The position numbers and the translations under genes are program-made. From contig QCKZ01000003.1 in NCBI GenBank assembly GCA_003214975.1, forward strand, positions 1-58,172: a stretch of 58,172 nucleotides of DNA. The letters are read 5' to 3'. Numbering within the stretch: the first letter of the stretch is position 1; each line of letters starts with the position of its first letter. This DNA is from Prochlorococcus sp. AG-412-C21. GTDB taxonomy: Bacteria; Cyanobacteriota; Cyanobacteriia; PCC-6307; Cyanobiaceae. This document shows positions 45,844 through 54,112 of the stretch, piece by piece. Below the pieces are notes generated by a model, which had not been told where the DNA came from, ran no database searches, and saw only the letters and a program-made list of their open reading frames with translations.

Positions 45844-46011
45844 ATGAGTAAATTTTCCTCTCAAGAAATAGAAAGTCAATACAACTTGATAAAAACCCTT
45901 TTATCTGATCCTGAAAAGTATAATGATGCTTTAGATGCAATTAAAAAAGATATTACTTATATGCCACTAGAACTAAAGAAAAAACTTGAAGAAGAAAATA
46001 TTACTTTATAA
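45844..46011 (+). CDS. Small hypothetical protein (55 aa)
   Basis: An ATG-started ORF of 55 codons encoding an acidic, helix-rich peptide (MSKFSSQEIESQYNLIKTLL, then DPEKYNDALDAIKKDI and LELKKKLEEENITL). The pattern of short charged helices without gaps looks like a real protein. It follows the hairpin and a TTGACA sequence at 45802 and overlaps the end of the convergent ACR3 gene by 11 bases. No family was recognised. It probably belongs to the integrative element, and its end may be close to the element's right boundary. Confidence 0.55.
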   Translation: MSKFSSQEIESQYNLIKTLLSDPEKYNDALDAIKKDITYMPLELKKKLEEENITL

Positions 46012-47011
46012 ATAATATTTTGGAAGACTTAGAAATATTTACTAAATAAAGCATCAAAGGAACTTCTACTAGTACCCCAACTATGGTAGCCAAAGCAGCT
46101 CCTGAATTAACACCAAAAAGAGTTATCGATACAGCTACTGCGAGTTCAAAAAAGTTTGAAGCGGCTATCATCGAGCCTGGACAGGAAATAGAATACTTTT
46201 GCCCAAAAAACTTCATTGAAAAAGCAGTTAAATAAAAAATAAAAAGAGTCTGTATTATTAATGGAATTGAAATTAAGATTATATGAATAGGATTTTGTAA
46301 TATAGATTTTGATTGAACAAAGAATAATAAAAAGACTGTAAGAATTAAAAAAAACAACGAATAACTTTTACTTTTATTCAAAATAATTTTTATTCTTTTT
46401 TCGCTATAGATTTTATCTTTTAAAAATATTGCTAGAAAAAGTGGTACCAGAATAAAGATTATTACAGAACCGAAAACAGTATCTAACGGGATATCTATAC
46501 TGTTAAATCCTAAAAGAATTTTTGACAATAATGGAAAGGCTAAAATTAATATTAGATCATTAATAGCTACTTGTATTAAAGTAAATAAAGGATCGCCTTT
46601 AGCAAGATTACTCCAGACAAAAACCATTGCTGTACATGGCGCTATTCCTAATAGAATCATTCCAGAAACATATTCTTTAGCAAGTACAGGATCTATCAAA
46701 TTACCATATAAAAAATATAAAAAAGAGGCTGCAATGATTGCCATTGAAACTGGTTTTATTAACCAATTAATAAAAAGGATAATAGAAAATCCTTTAATCT
46801 TATATTTCAAATTTATTATTGACTTGAAATCTATTGATAACATCATTGGGAAAATCATTCCCCAGATAAGAATTGCTATTGGAAGATTTATTCTTGAGAG
46901 TTCTAATCCGCCTATAAATTGAGATAAATTAGGAAATAAATAACCGGATAAAGATCCAATACACATTGCTAAGAAAACCCAAATACTTAGATATCTATCA
47001 GAAAATTGCAT
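46001..47011 (-). CDS. acr3: ACR3-family arsenite efflux permease
   Basis: A 336-residue inner-membrane carrier with ten hydrophobic segments. ACR3 hallmarks are exact: MILLGIAPCTAMVFVWSNLAKGDP contains the conserved thiolate Cys used for arsenite, followed by QVAINDLILI. The second half has FGVNSGAALATIVGVLVEVPLM with the conserved Glu. It exports arsenite produced inside the cell. No arsenate reductase or ArsR gene is nearby. A Pho-box match in the divergent gap to the OsmC-like gene suggests control by phosphate starvation. Confidence 0.9.
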   Translation of the reverse strand: MQFSDRYLSIWVFLAMCIGSLSGYLFPNLSQFIGGLELSRINLPIAILIWGMIFPMMLSIDFKSIINLKYKIKGFSIILFINWLIKPVSMAIIAASFLYFLYGNLIDPVLAKEYVSGMILLGIAPCTAMVFVWSNLAKGDPLFTLIQVAINDLILILAFPLLSKILLGFNSIDIPLDTVFGSVIIFILVPLFLAIFLKDKIYSEKRIKIILNKSKSYSLFFLILTVFLLFFVQSKSILQNPIHIILISIPLIIQTLFIFYLTAFSMKFFGQKYSISCPGSMIAASNFFELAVAVSITLFGVNSGAALATIVGVLVEVPLMLYLVNISKSSKILFIK

Positions 47012-47056
47012 TTAAAATTTTTTAATCAATTATTAAATTTAGCAAAATTTTTTGGC

Positions 47057-47075
47057 CTTAATCTTAACTTAATTT
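47057..47075 (+). promoter_or_regulatory. Pho box candidate (ACR3 / OsmC divergent region)
   Basis: CTTAATCT-TAA-CTTAATTT is two 8-bp units separated by three bases and fits the cyanobacterial Pho box (PyTTAAPyPyT, N3, repeated) at every position. It lies 36 bases before the OsmC-like start and 46 bases from the ACR3 start, so PhoB/SphR could act on either or both genes. Confidence 0.65.
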
Positions 47076-47110
47076 ACCCATAATAAGCTCTTAATAATAG
47101 CTATTTTTAT

Positions 47111-47512
47111 ATGTCAATTAAGGCGAAATATTTAGGTGAATTTCAGAGTGAAATTATCTTTGAAAATCAATTAAAAATAAAAACAAATTCGAACAGAAAT
47201 TTACATGATTCTTGCAAACAGACTAAACCCTCAAATCTTTTGTCTGCATCTTTAGCTTGTTGTATTTCAACAACTCTCGGAATAATTCTAGAAAAGAATA
47301 ACATTGAATCAAAAAGTTTTTATGTTGATATTATCTCTAAAAGTGATGTTCAAAATAATAAAATTTCAACCTTGCATTGTAAAATATGCCTTCCACTTAT
47401 TAAGAAATTAAAAATAAAGAACTTTATAAAAGAAAAAATTGAATCATCATTCATAAGCAATTCTCTTAAAGAATCTATAAATATAAGCTATGAATATATT
47501 TTTAATAGATAG
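47111..47512 (+). CDS. OsmC-like protein
   Basis: A 133-residue OsmC-fold protein. PSNLLSASLACCISTTLGIIL near residue 40 is the characteristic helix with the conserved Cys residue(s), and KNNIESKSFYVDIISKSDV follows as the typical strand. The canonical family pair is two Cys on separate helices; the second here may be the Cys in HCKICLP near residue 97. OsmC proteins reduce organic peroxides or bind small thiol-reactive compounds. A Pho-box match precedes it, and it converges with phnZ, overlapping its end by 11 bases. Confidence 0.75.
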   Translation: MSIKAKYLGEFQSEIIFENQLKIKTNSNRNLHDSCKQTKPSNLLSASLACCISTTLGIILEKNNIESKSFYVDIISKSDVQNNKISTLHCKICLPLIKKLKIKNFIKEKIESSFISNSLKESINISYEYIFNR

Positions 47513-48107
47513 CTAATCTTTCGGCAACAATCATTTTTTTATAAGTATCTAATTCTTCAACTTCTTTTAGAGAAACCTTTCCTCTATCATCCCATTTTCT
47601 TAATCGAACTGCATCTTTGAAGTATTTATTATTTTCTAGTTCATTAATCTCTTCTTTATTTAAAGCACCACCTTGTACCTGAAAACTATTTTTAGATGCT
47701 TTAGATAAACTTTCATAATAAGAATTATCGATTGAGCATAAATATCTTTTTGCTACAACGTGTAAGCGAATACTTTCTGTAATTTCTTCAGAGAAAAAAT
47801 CTTTTAAAAAATTTGAAGCAATATTTTCATGGTTAAGATCTTTTTTTAAGAAATCATTTTTTGAGTCATTTTCATCGATTAGAAGATGACCTATATCGTG
47901 TAATAAAGAAGCAATTACTATATGCCTTCTGCCATCTTCAATTCGGGCAAGTGATGCTGTTTGGAGACTATGTTGTAATTGAGTGACTGATTCATCATAA
48001 TTAGTTTTTCCTTCCTCCTTAATAAAATCAAATAATAAATCTACAAATTCATTGTTATCAGAATTTTGTAATTTGTTTTTGAAGTTTTTAATAGTTTTGT
48101 ATTTCAT
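47502..48107 (-). CDS. phnZ: PhnZ-like HD-domain oxygenase (phosphonate cleavage)
   Basis: A 201-residue HD-domain protein. TQLQHSLQTASLARIEDG gives the first His, HIVIASLLHDIGHLL the HD pair near residue 68, LNHENIASNFL another His, and SIRLHVVAKRYL the fourth His. These match PhnZ, a mixed-valent diiron oxygenase that cleaves 2-amino-1-hydroxyethylphosphonate to glycine and phosphate. The phnY homologue directly upstream, overlapping by four bases, makes the hydroxylated substrate. The pair lets the cell use 2-aminoethylphosphonate as phosphorus source. Confidence 0.88.
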   Translation of the reverse strand: MKYKTIKNFKNKLQNSDNNEFVDLLFDFIKEEGKTNYDESVTQLQHSLQTASLARIEDGRRHIVIASLLHDIGHLLIDENDSKNDFLKKDLNHENIASNFLKDFFSEEITESIRLHVVAKRYLCSIDNSYYESLSKASKNSFQVQGGALNKEEINELENNKYFKDAVRLRKWDDRGKVSLKEVEELDTYKKMIVAERLAIY

Positions 48108-48829
48108 TTAATTGCTTCTCCTTCAAAGTGACCTATTAAACTTACATATCCATCTTTAAGAGAGTTCTTTTTAAAGTCATAATAATCTTTTCTCAAATCG
48201 CCTTCAGTTTTAGCATTATAAGTAACATAAAGCGCTCTTCTTGGACGACTAGATTTATTTGTTGAACTTCTGTGAGGAACAAAAGAATCGAAAAATACTG
48301 CGCCTCCCTTTTTAAGAGGTATCTTCTCCCAAACAAATTTTTCTGCGGTTAGTGAATCTATACATCCTTTGTCATCAATATTTATTATGCCCTCATTATT
48401 TCTACCTCTTGCAAATTCCAAACATCCATTACTTATATCAGAATCATCTATAGCTAATAGCATTGTTATGTGCTTTTTCCCAAAAGGATAAGCAGGAGCA
48501 TCTTGATGAGGTGCATATCCAGCTCCCCCTGGGTATTTATAATTTATTTTTTCTTTGAATAATATTGGTTCATCATCAAATAGCATAGTTAAATAATCTT
48601 TTATTGATGAACTTAAAAGAAATTCCCTAAAAGATGTATGCGAGCTTACAAAGTTTTCTGTTCTTGAGAGCACTTTACCATTAACTGTTTTTTCATAATG
48701 ATGGTTAACCTCTTTAGAGTCGTTAAGTTCACTAATCCATTTTTCAATGGCCTCTAAATCATTTTGATTTATTAGGTTTTCATTAACTATAAATCCGTCA
48801 TTATCGAATTTTAATTTTATATTGTTCAA
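48104..48829 (-). CDS. phnY: PhnY-like 2-oxoglutarate-dependent phosphonate hydroxylase
   Basis: A 241-residue PhyH-family dioxygenase. The iron site is HQDAPAYPFG (His-x-Asp) near residue 110 and VPHRSSTNKSSRPRRALYVT near residue 190 (distal His, and Arg for 2-oxoglutarate). It hydroxylates 2-aminoethylphosphonate at C1 for PhnZ, encoded next. The start is ATG at 48829, 84 bases from the divergent acetyltransferase gene. A degenerate Pho box lies in that gap. Confidence 0.88.
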   Translation of the reverse strand: MNNIKLKFDNDGFIVNENLINQNDLEAIEKWISELNDSKEVNHHYEKTVNGKVLSRTENFVSSHTSFREFLLSSSIKDYLTMLFDDEPILFKEKINYKYPGGAGYAPHQDAPAYPFGKKHITMLLAIDDSDISNGCLEFARGRNNEGIINIDDKGCIDSLTAEKFVWEKIPLKKGGAVFFDSFVPHRSSTNKSSRPRRALYVTYNAKTEGDLRKDYYDFKKNSLKDGYVSLIGHFEGEAIK

Positions 48830-48853
48830 AACTGATTCAACCTTAATACAAGT

Positions 48854-48872
48854 CTTAACAAGATTTTAAACA
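48854..48872. promoter_or_regulatory. Degenerate Pho-box-like repeat (phnY / GNAT gap)
   Basis: CTTAACAA-GAT-TTTAAACA has the two TTAA cores at Pho-box spacing, but the trailing pyrimidines are mostly A. It sits midway between phnY and the acetyltransferase, so it could serve either direction. It is a weak match in AT-rich DNA and could arise by chance. Confidence 0.3.
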
Positions 48873-48913
48873 TTTATGATTAAGATAAATTTAAGAAGAA
48901 AAGATAATTAAGA

Positions 48914-49339
48914 ATGCCAATTTCAATTAGAAAAATATATTCTAATCAAACTGTTGATATAAGGCATGAAGCTATTTGGCCAGATAAAAAAAAAGAATTT
49001 TGTATTCTTGAAGATGATAAAAATGGTACACATTTTGGTTTATATAAACAAGAGGAATTAATATCAATAATTTCACTTTTCATGAGAGAAAATAAAGCAA
49101 GAATCAGAAAAATGGCCACAAAACCTGCTTATCAAAACAAAGGATTTGGGTCTAAATTAATTTGTCATTCAATTTCTTACTTAGAGTTAAGAAACGTAAA
49201 TTATATTTACTTATTTTCTAGAAAAAAAGCTCAAATGTTTTATGAAAAATTCGGTTTTTTATCTGAAGGTGATTATTTCAAAAAAGAAAATATCTCTTAT
49301 ATAAAAATGTATAAAACTATTAATGATATAAAAAGTTGA
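48914..49339 (+). CDS. GNAT-family N-acetyltransferase
   Basis: A 141-residue GNAT protein. RIRKMATKPAYQNKGFGSKLI carries the acetyl-CoA pyrophosphate loop (Q-x-x-G-x-G), and YLFSRKKAQMFYEKFGF is the typical C-terminal strand-helix. It lies between phnY and ptxD, on the opposite strand to both, and its end overlaps that of ptxD by 20 bases. Some phosphonate clusters encode an aminoalkylphosphonate acetyltransferase (PhnO); a similar role is possible here but rests only on location. Confidence 0.72.
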   Translation: MPISIRKIYSNQTVDIRHEAIWPDKKKEFCILEDDKNGTHFGLYKQEELISIISLFMRENKARIRKMATKPAYQNKGFGSKLICHSISYLELRNVNYIYLFSRKKAQMFYEKFGFLSEGDYFKKENISYIKMYKTINDIKS

Positions 49340-50276
49340 TAATATTTTGAGCAGCTTCTAATTCAATAAAAAGTCTAACTTCATCAACTGCTGAGCCAAG
49401 ATGAGGAGTAAAAAAAGTCTTATCTTTTAAATTTAATAATTCCTGATTAATTTTTTTTGGTCGATCTTTTATCGATAAATCTTCAAATTCAAAGACATCT
49501 GAAGCATATCCTCCTATGTGCCCAGAATTAATTGCTTGTGCAATTGCACTCTCATCTACTACAGAACCTCTTGAAGTATTAATAAGTAAACAATTTTTTT
49601 TTATTTTTAAAATATTTTCAAAGTTAATAAAATGGTAAGTATCGTTTTTTAAAGGTAAAAGAATAACCAAATAATCAGCCTTCTCAAAAAGATCATTTAA
49701 TTCCAGATATTTGGTGTTTAGTTGTTGTTCATCTATTGAATCTAATTTTTGTAAATCATGATAAAAAAGTTTTACATTAAAACCTTTAATCTTCCTAGCC
49801 ACTTCAACCCCTAATTTACCCATACCTAGAAGACAAACATTTTTTCCTTCAATTCCATTTGAGAAGAATTTTGGTTCCCAACCTTTAAACTTTTCAGACC
49901 TAACATATTCATCACCTATTAGTAGATTTCTTGATAAACCAATAAGAAGTCCCAATGTTAATTCTGCTGTTGGCGAAGCAAGTAAATCTGGGATCATTGT
50001 AAATTTAATATTTCTTTTTATGCACTCTTCCAAATCAATATTGTCAAATCCTCTTAGTGCTCCAGAGATGATCTCTAAATTTTTTGAATTATCTAAAAAG
50101 TTCTTATTAATTCTATCTGGCATGAATACCATCACACCATGTGCATCTTTACATAAGAACTTTAATTTTTCATAAGTTAGAGGTTTATCATTTTGGTTAC
50201 TAATTACTTCAAAATTTTTTTCTAATAACTCAATAACTTCAGTATGAACTTTATTGGAAATAACAACCTTCTTCAT
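49320..50276 (-). CDS. ptxD: Phosphite dehydrogenase
   Basis: A 318-residue D-2-hydroxyacid-dehydrogenase-type enzyme that oxidises phosphite to phosphate with NAD. The sequence follows the known PtxD closely: GALRGFDNIDL, PDLLASPTAELTLGLLIGLSRN, VRSEKFKGWEPKF, the nucleotide loop LLGMGKLGVEVA, RGSVVDESAIAQA with the catalytic Arg, GGYASDVFEFEDL (Glu), and FFTPHLGSAVDEVR with the catalytic His. These PtxD-specific segments separate it from glycerate dehydrogenases. It follows ptxC by ten bases in an operon with a phosphite-type ABC transporter. Confidence 0.95.
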   Translation of the reverse strand: MKKVVISNKVHTEVIELLEKNFEVISNQNDKPLTYEKLKFLCKDAHGVMVFMPDRINKNFLDNSKNLEIISGALRGFDNIDLEECIKRNIKFTMIPDLLASPTAELTLGLLIGLSRNLLIGDEYVRSEKFKGWEPKFFSNGIEGKNVCLLGMGKLGVEVARKIKGFNVKLFYHDLQKLDSIDEQQLNTKYLELNDLFEKADYLVILLPLKNDTYHFINFENILKIKKNCLLINTSRGSVVDESAIAQAINSGHIGGYASDVFEFEDLSIKDRPKKINQELLNLKDKTFFTPHLGSAVDEVRLFIELEAAQNIINFLYH

Positions 50277-50286
50277 TTAATGAGAA

Positions 50287-51084
50287 TTATTCAGATACTG
50301 ATTTCCTGAGATAGTTACTCATGCTATCTAATACAGTTACTACGACTAAAACTACTATTAATAAAGCTGATACTTGAGCATAATCCATTATCCTCAAAGC
50401 ACTTATGATCTCTAAACCTATACCACCAGCCCCTACAGCGCCCACAACCATTGAAGCTCTAAAGTTGTATTCCCATCTATAAAAAGTAACATCAGCCATA
50501 GCAGGAAAAACTTGAGGAAGAATGCTATGCACAATAACTTGTAGATCACTTGCGCCAGAAGCTCTAGCTGCTTCTATAGGTTCCTTGTCACAAAGCTCAA
50601 TAGCTTCAGCATAGAATTTACCTAACATTCCAACAGAATGAAGACCTAATGCCAATGTCCCCGGTAGAGCACCAAAGCCAATCATTGCAACTAGAATAAT
50701 ACCCAAAATTAATTCAGGAACAGCTCTTGTAACGTTTAAAATTAGTGTTGCTAAGTTGTAAAATATTGGATTTATCGTTGTATTTCTTGCAGCAAAAAAA
50801 CATAGAAGTAAAGATAAAAAAACAGAAATCGAAGTTCCTGCGATACTCATTGCCAAAGAGTCTATTAAAGGTTTAAACCAAGTTCCAGCTCTTGAGAAAT
50901 CAGGAGGGAACATTTCCGGCAGTAATTTTAAAACTGCCGGAATGCCTGTACTTATCCTTTCAAAATCGAAAAGACCTACAACTGCTAAAGAAGAAAATAC
51001 AAATATCAAAATTATGAGAACCCTGAAAAATTGTTTTTTCCAAGTCCTCCTTTCGACTTCTAAAATTCTTTTAAATTTATCCAT
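50287..51084 (-). CDS. ptxC: Phosphite/phosphonate ABC transporter permease
   Basis: A 265-residue PhnE-type permease with about six membrane segments. The EAA-like coupling loop EAARASGASDLQVIVHSILPQVFPAM near residue 180 contacts the ATPase, and GAVGAGGIGLEI completes the PhnE family pattern. Paired with PtxA and PtxB it imports phosphite. A perfect 10-bp inverted repeat (TTCCGGCAGT at 50914-50923 and ACTGCCGGAA at 50933-50942) lies inside its N-terminal coding part. It sits between ptxB and ptxD on the same strand. Confidence 0.9.
   Translation of the reverse strand: MDKFKRILEVERRTWKKQFFRVLIILIFVFSSLAVVGLFDFERISTGIPAVLKLLPEMFPPDFSRAGTWFKPLIDSLAMSIAGTSISVFLSLLLCFFAARNTTINPIFYNLATLILNVTRAVPELILGIILVAMIGFGALPGTLALGLHSVGMLGKFYAEAIELCDKEPIEAARASGASDLQVIVHSILPQVFPAMADVTFYRWEYNFRASMVVGAVGAGGIGLEIISALRIMDYAQVSALLIVVLVVVTVLDSMSNYLRKSVSE
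50914..50942. repeat. Perfect 10-bp inverted repeat inside ptxC
   Basis: TTCCGGCAGT and ACTGCCGGAA flank a nine-base loop. It is markedly GC-rich for this genome. It is coding (it spans the PAVLKLLPEM part of PtxC), so it may be coincidental, or it may form an mRNA hairpin between the transporter genes and the rest of the operon. Confidence 0.5.
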
Positions 51085-51120
51085 TTAATAATTTTTTATT
51101 TGTATTTTTAATGTGATTTT

Positions 51121-52008
<888 letters not shown>

Positions 52009-52032
52009 TTAAGTTTTTTTAATGAAGTGGTT

Positions 52033-52818
52033 TTAAACCATTACCACTTCATTTGAGGTAAAATTTGCTTCTTCTGTTATTGGTGAAGATGAATAAATAT
52101 TTTTTAAAATCTCGTCTGAAAGTTGATCTGATTTACCATTAAAAACTATTTTCCCATGACTTAAGCCAATAATTCTATCTCCATATTCTTTAGCAAAATC
52201 AACTTGGTGAAGACTAGTTAATGCGGATATATTATCTTTCTTACAAATATCTTTCAGCATCGATAAAACTTGATGGGAAGTTTTTGGGTCAAGACTAGCT
52301 ATGGGTTCATCTGCCAAAATCAACGAAGGATTTTGAGCTAAAGCTCTAGCAATTCCTACTCTTTGTTGTTGTCCTCCGCTTAATTCTTTTACTTTTACAA
52401 GCGCTTTGTCTAAGAGGCTAACTCTATCTATGCAATCGAGAGCAAGTTCTTGATCAAATTTTGGAAGAGGTAAAATGCTTCTAAATAGTGAATGAAATCC
52501 AAGTCGACCAGTTAAAACATTTTGGAAAACAGTATTTCTCTCAATCAACTGATGTTGTTGAAATATCATCCCAGTTTTTTTTCTTAAATTCTGAAGATCT
52601 TTTTTATTTCTTATTTTTCCTAAATCAAAAAAATCTAACTCTCCTGAAGTTAATGGATTCAATTGATTGATTGTTCTTAGCAAAGTTGATTTACCTGCCC
52701 CAGAAGACCCAAGAAGGACTACAAATTCACCTTTATAAATATCTAAGTTTATGGATTTTAAAGCTAGGCTCTCTCCATATTTGACATTAATATTTTTTAA
52801 GGAGAGCTTATTATTCAC
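52033..52818 (-). CDS. ptxA: Phosphite/phosphonate ABC transporter ATPase
   Basis: A 261-residue PhnC-type ATPase. Walker A is LLGSSGAGKSTLLRTI, the Q loop is MIFQQHQLIERNTV, the signature is LSGGQQQRVGIARAL, Walker B is LILADEPIASLDP, and the switch is TSLHQVDFAKEY. RNTVFQNVLTGRLG is specific for the PhnC family. It energises phosphite uptake by PtxB and PtxC. It is the first gene of the operon and a Pho-box match lies about 60-77 bases upstream. Confidence 0.93.
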   Translation of the reverse strand: MNNKLSLKNINVKYGESLALKSINLDIYKGEFVVLLGSSGAGKSTLLRTINQLNPLTSGELDFFDLGKIRNKKDLQNLRKKTGMIFQQHQLIERNTVFQNVLTGRLGFHSLFRSILPLPKFDQELALDCIDRVSLLDKALVKVKELSGGQQQRVGIARALAQNPSLILADEPIASLDPKTSHQVLSMLKDICKKDNISALTSLHQVDFAKEYGDRIIGLSHGKIVFNGKSDQLSDEILKNIYSSSPITEEANFTSNEVVMV

Positions 52819-52876
52819 TAAGATTTAATCAATTAAACCTATTTAATACTGATTTGATTATCTTTTTTTTAACTTT

Positions 52877-52895
52877 AAATTAATAAAAGGTTAAG
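52877..52895 (-). promoter_or_regulatory. Pho box candidate upstream of ptxA
   Basis: On the minus strand CTTAACCT-TTT-ATTAATTT fits the cyanobacterial Pho box: the first unit is the exact consensus, and the second differs at one position (A for the leading pyrimidine). It ends about 59 bases before the ptxA start, a normal place for an activator site. Confidence 0.55.
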
Positions 52896-52928
52896 CGAAA
52901 TAAAGGTTGATTTAAATTGTAAAAACTA

Positions 52929-53018
52929 TTACTTTTTCTTTTTTTTGAAATGAGTCAGATATAAATTTGTAAAATTTGCTATGACTAATAAGATAAGTAA
53001 GAAAGTATTTAGCTCCAT
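52929..53018 (-). CDS. Small membrane peptide (29 aa)
   Basis: The ORF is ATG-started and 29 codons long. It encodes an N-terminal hydrophobic helix (LNTFLLILLVIANFTNLYL) followed by a Lys tail (FKKKKK), the form of a single-span membrane peptide with its C-terminus in the cytoplasm. Many such peptides occur in picocyanobacteria. It points toward ptxA but has its own upstream region. Function unknown. Confidence 0.45.
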   Translation of the reverse strand: MELNTFLLILLVIANFTNLYLTHFKKKKK

Positions 53019-53215
53019 ATTTTTGTAAGTTTTATTAAATTGATAGCATTGACACTTACTCTTTTCAATAGGAATGTTTATTTAAGAATGTTAAAAATAT
53101 TAGAAAAAAGGTTGGCTTAAATTTGAAAAAACATCTGTTTTAATTCCATTTAAAGATAATTAACTAAACCTTAATTAAACAGACTTATTTTATTTAAACA
53201 AACAATATCTTTATT

Positions 53216-53521
53216 ATGTCTTGTTCCATAACCTCAGTTTTTACTTTTAAAATTGAAAGCACTTTCGATGAATGGGCCGCGATATTTGACAGTGCGGAAG
53301 CTGAAAAAAGACATTCTGAATTTCTCATTAAGCCACTTTTTAGAGGAGTAAGTAAGGAAGATCCTCAAAAAGTTATTGTCATTCATCAAGCTCCAGAAGG
53401 AAATGTTCAAAAGTTTGTGGAAGCCAATGGTGACTGGATGGCAACTCATAGAGTTGACTTATCAACAATGGAGGAAACATCTTGGACTGCTTCAACAAAA
53501 ACGGAAAGTTGTTGTGATTAA
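53216..53521 (+). CDS. DUF3764-like small protein
   Basis: A 101-residue soluble protein with a ferredoxin-like dimeric-barrel feel: FTFKIESTFDEWAAIFDS, a Ser/His-rich middle (VIVIHQAPEGNVQKF), and a short Thr/Ser/Cys-rich tail ending CCD. This pattern matches the small DUF3764 proteins seen in Prochlorococcus and Synechococcus, whose function is unknown. It ends three bases before the lipoprotein gene, so the two are probably cotranscribed. Confidence 0.6.
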   Translation: MSCSITSVFTFKIESTFDEWAAIFDSAEAEKRHSEFLIKPLFRGVSKEDPQKVIVIHQAPEGNVQKFVEANGDWMATHRVDLSTMEETSWTASTKTESCCD

Positions 53522-53524
53522 CAA

Positions 53525-53773
53525 ATGAAAAGACTACTATTCCCAATACTAGCTCTCTCAACTATTTTTCTTGCGAGTTGTACTAGTAACTCAAACAAAA
53601 TAGGCACTCAAAAGGTTTCTGAAACCCAAAGGCAGAGAGAAGTTTGTCTAGATTGGTATGGCTACAGAATTGATACCAAGAAAGCAATTAATGATTTAAA
53701 TCTAAAAATTGAAACCGAATCAGAATTAATGGCTTACTGCGATTTCTTCAAGAATGTAGCTGATACAAAATAG
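53525..53773 (+). CDS. Small predicted lipoprotein (82 aa)
   Basis: An 82-residue exported protein. The signal peptide LLFPILALSTIFLASCTSN ends in lipobox LASC, so the Cys near residue 19 is probably lipid-modified. The mature part has RQREVCLDWYGYRIDTKKAI and a second Cys in MAYCDFFKN; the two Cys could form a disulfide. The family is unknown. It follows the DUF3764-like gene. Confidence 0.65.
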   Translation: MKRLLFPILALSTIFLASCTSNSNKIGTQKVSETQRQREVCLDWYGYRIDTKKAINDLNLKIETESELMAYCDFFKNVADTK

Positions 53774-53789
53774 ATTTTTACAAAAGAAT

Positions 53790-53960
53790 TTATTTTTTGG
53801 TGTCTTGCGATCTCATTTCTTTTTGTGCTTCCCTAATTCTTTCTTCAAAGACTGATCTTCTATATGGAGTAACTTCTCCATTTTTAGTTGCCAAGATTTG
53901 GGCTTCATAAAGCCTCTTGGCTCTTGTAATTTTTTCTCTTATTTGAGAGAGCTCATTCAT
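53790..53960 (-). CDS. Small helical protein (56 aa)
   Basis: A 56-codon ORF encoding a charged two-helix peptide: MNELSQIREKITRAKRLYEA, then TPYRRSVFEERIREAQKEMR. It converges with the lipoprotein gene, with a 16-base gap. The ATG is preceded by a hairpin (53978-53999) in its 5' region. The regular heptad-like spacing and clean boundaries support a real gene. No family or function recognised. Confidence 0.55.
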   Translation of the reverse strand: MNELSQIREKITRAKRLYEAQILATKNGEVTPYRRSVFEERIREAQKEMRSQDTKK

Positions 53961-53977
53961 GATCTTATGCAGTTAAT

Positions 53978-53999
53978 GAGAATCCCGTTCCCTATTCTC
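53978..53999. repeat. Short inverted repeat
   Basis: GAGAAT (53978-53983) and ATTCTC (53994-53999) form a six-pair stem with a ten-base loop rich in C and T. It lies 18 bases upstream of the 56-aa gene's start and could be an operator or a leader hairpin. A 21-codon plus-strand frame begins shortly after (54005), too short to call. Confidence 0.3.
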
Positions 54000-54112
54000 T
54001 TATCATGCGTCCAAATAAATTGGATGAACGTAGGAGTAAGCTAACATTAAAAAAAGAAGGTCGGATTTAAGATATATTTAAAAAATCTTTAAAAGTAGTT
54101 TTTAATAAAATT

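Larger units (their letters stand above)
52819..53215. other. 397-bp gap: ptx promoter region, 29-aa ORF and featureless remainder
   Basis: The part next to ptxA contains the Pho-box match and must hold the ptx promoter. The middle contains a 29-codon membrane-peptide ORF (52929-53018, minus). The remainder before 53216 is AT-rich, with no repeat or RNA structure visible to the eye. No tRNA fragment or direct repeat of tRNA-Ala was found here that would mark an element boundary. Confidence 0.5.

Noticed and set aside
54005-54070. 21-codon ORF after the short inverted repeat
   Set aside because: Too short to distinguish from chance without comparative data.
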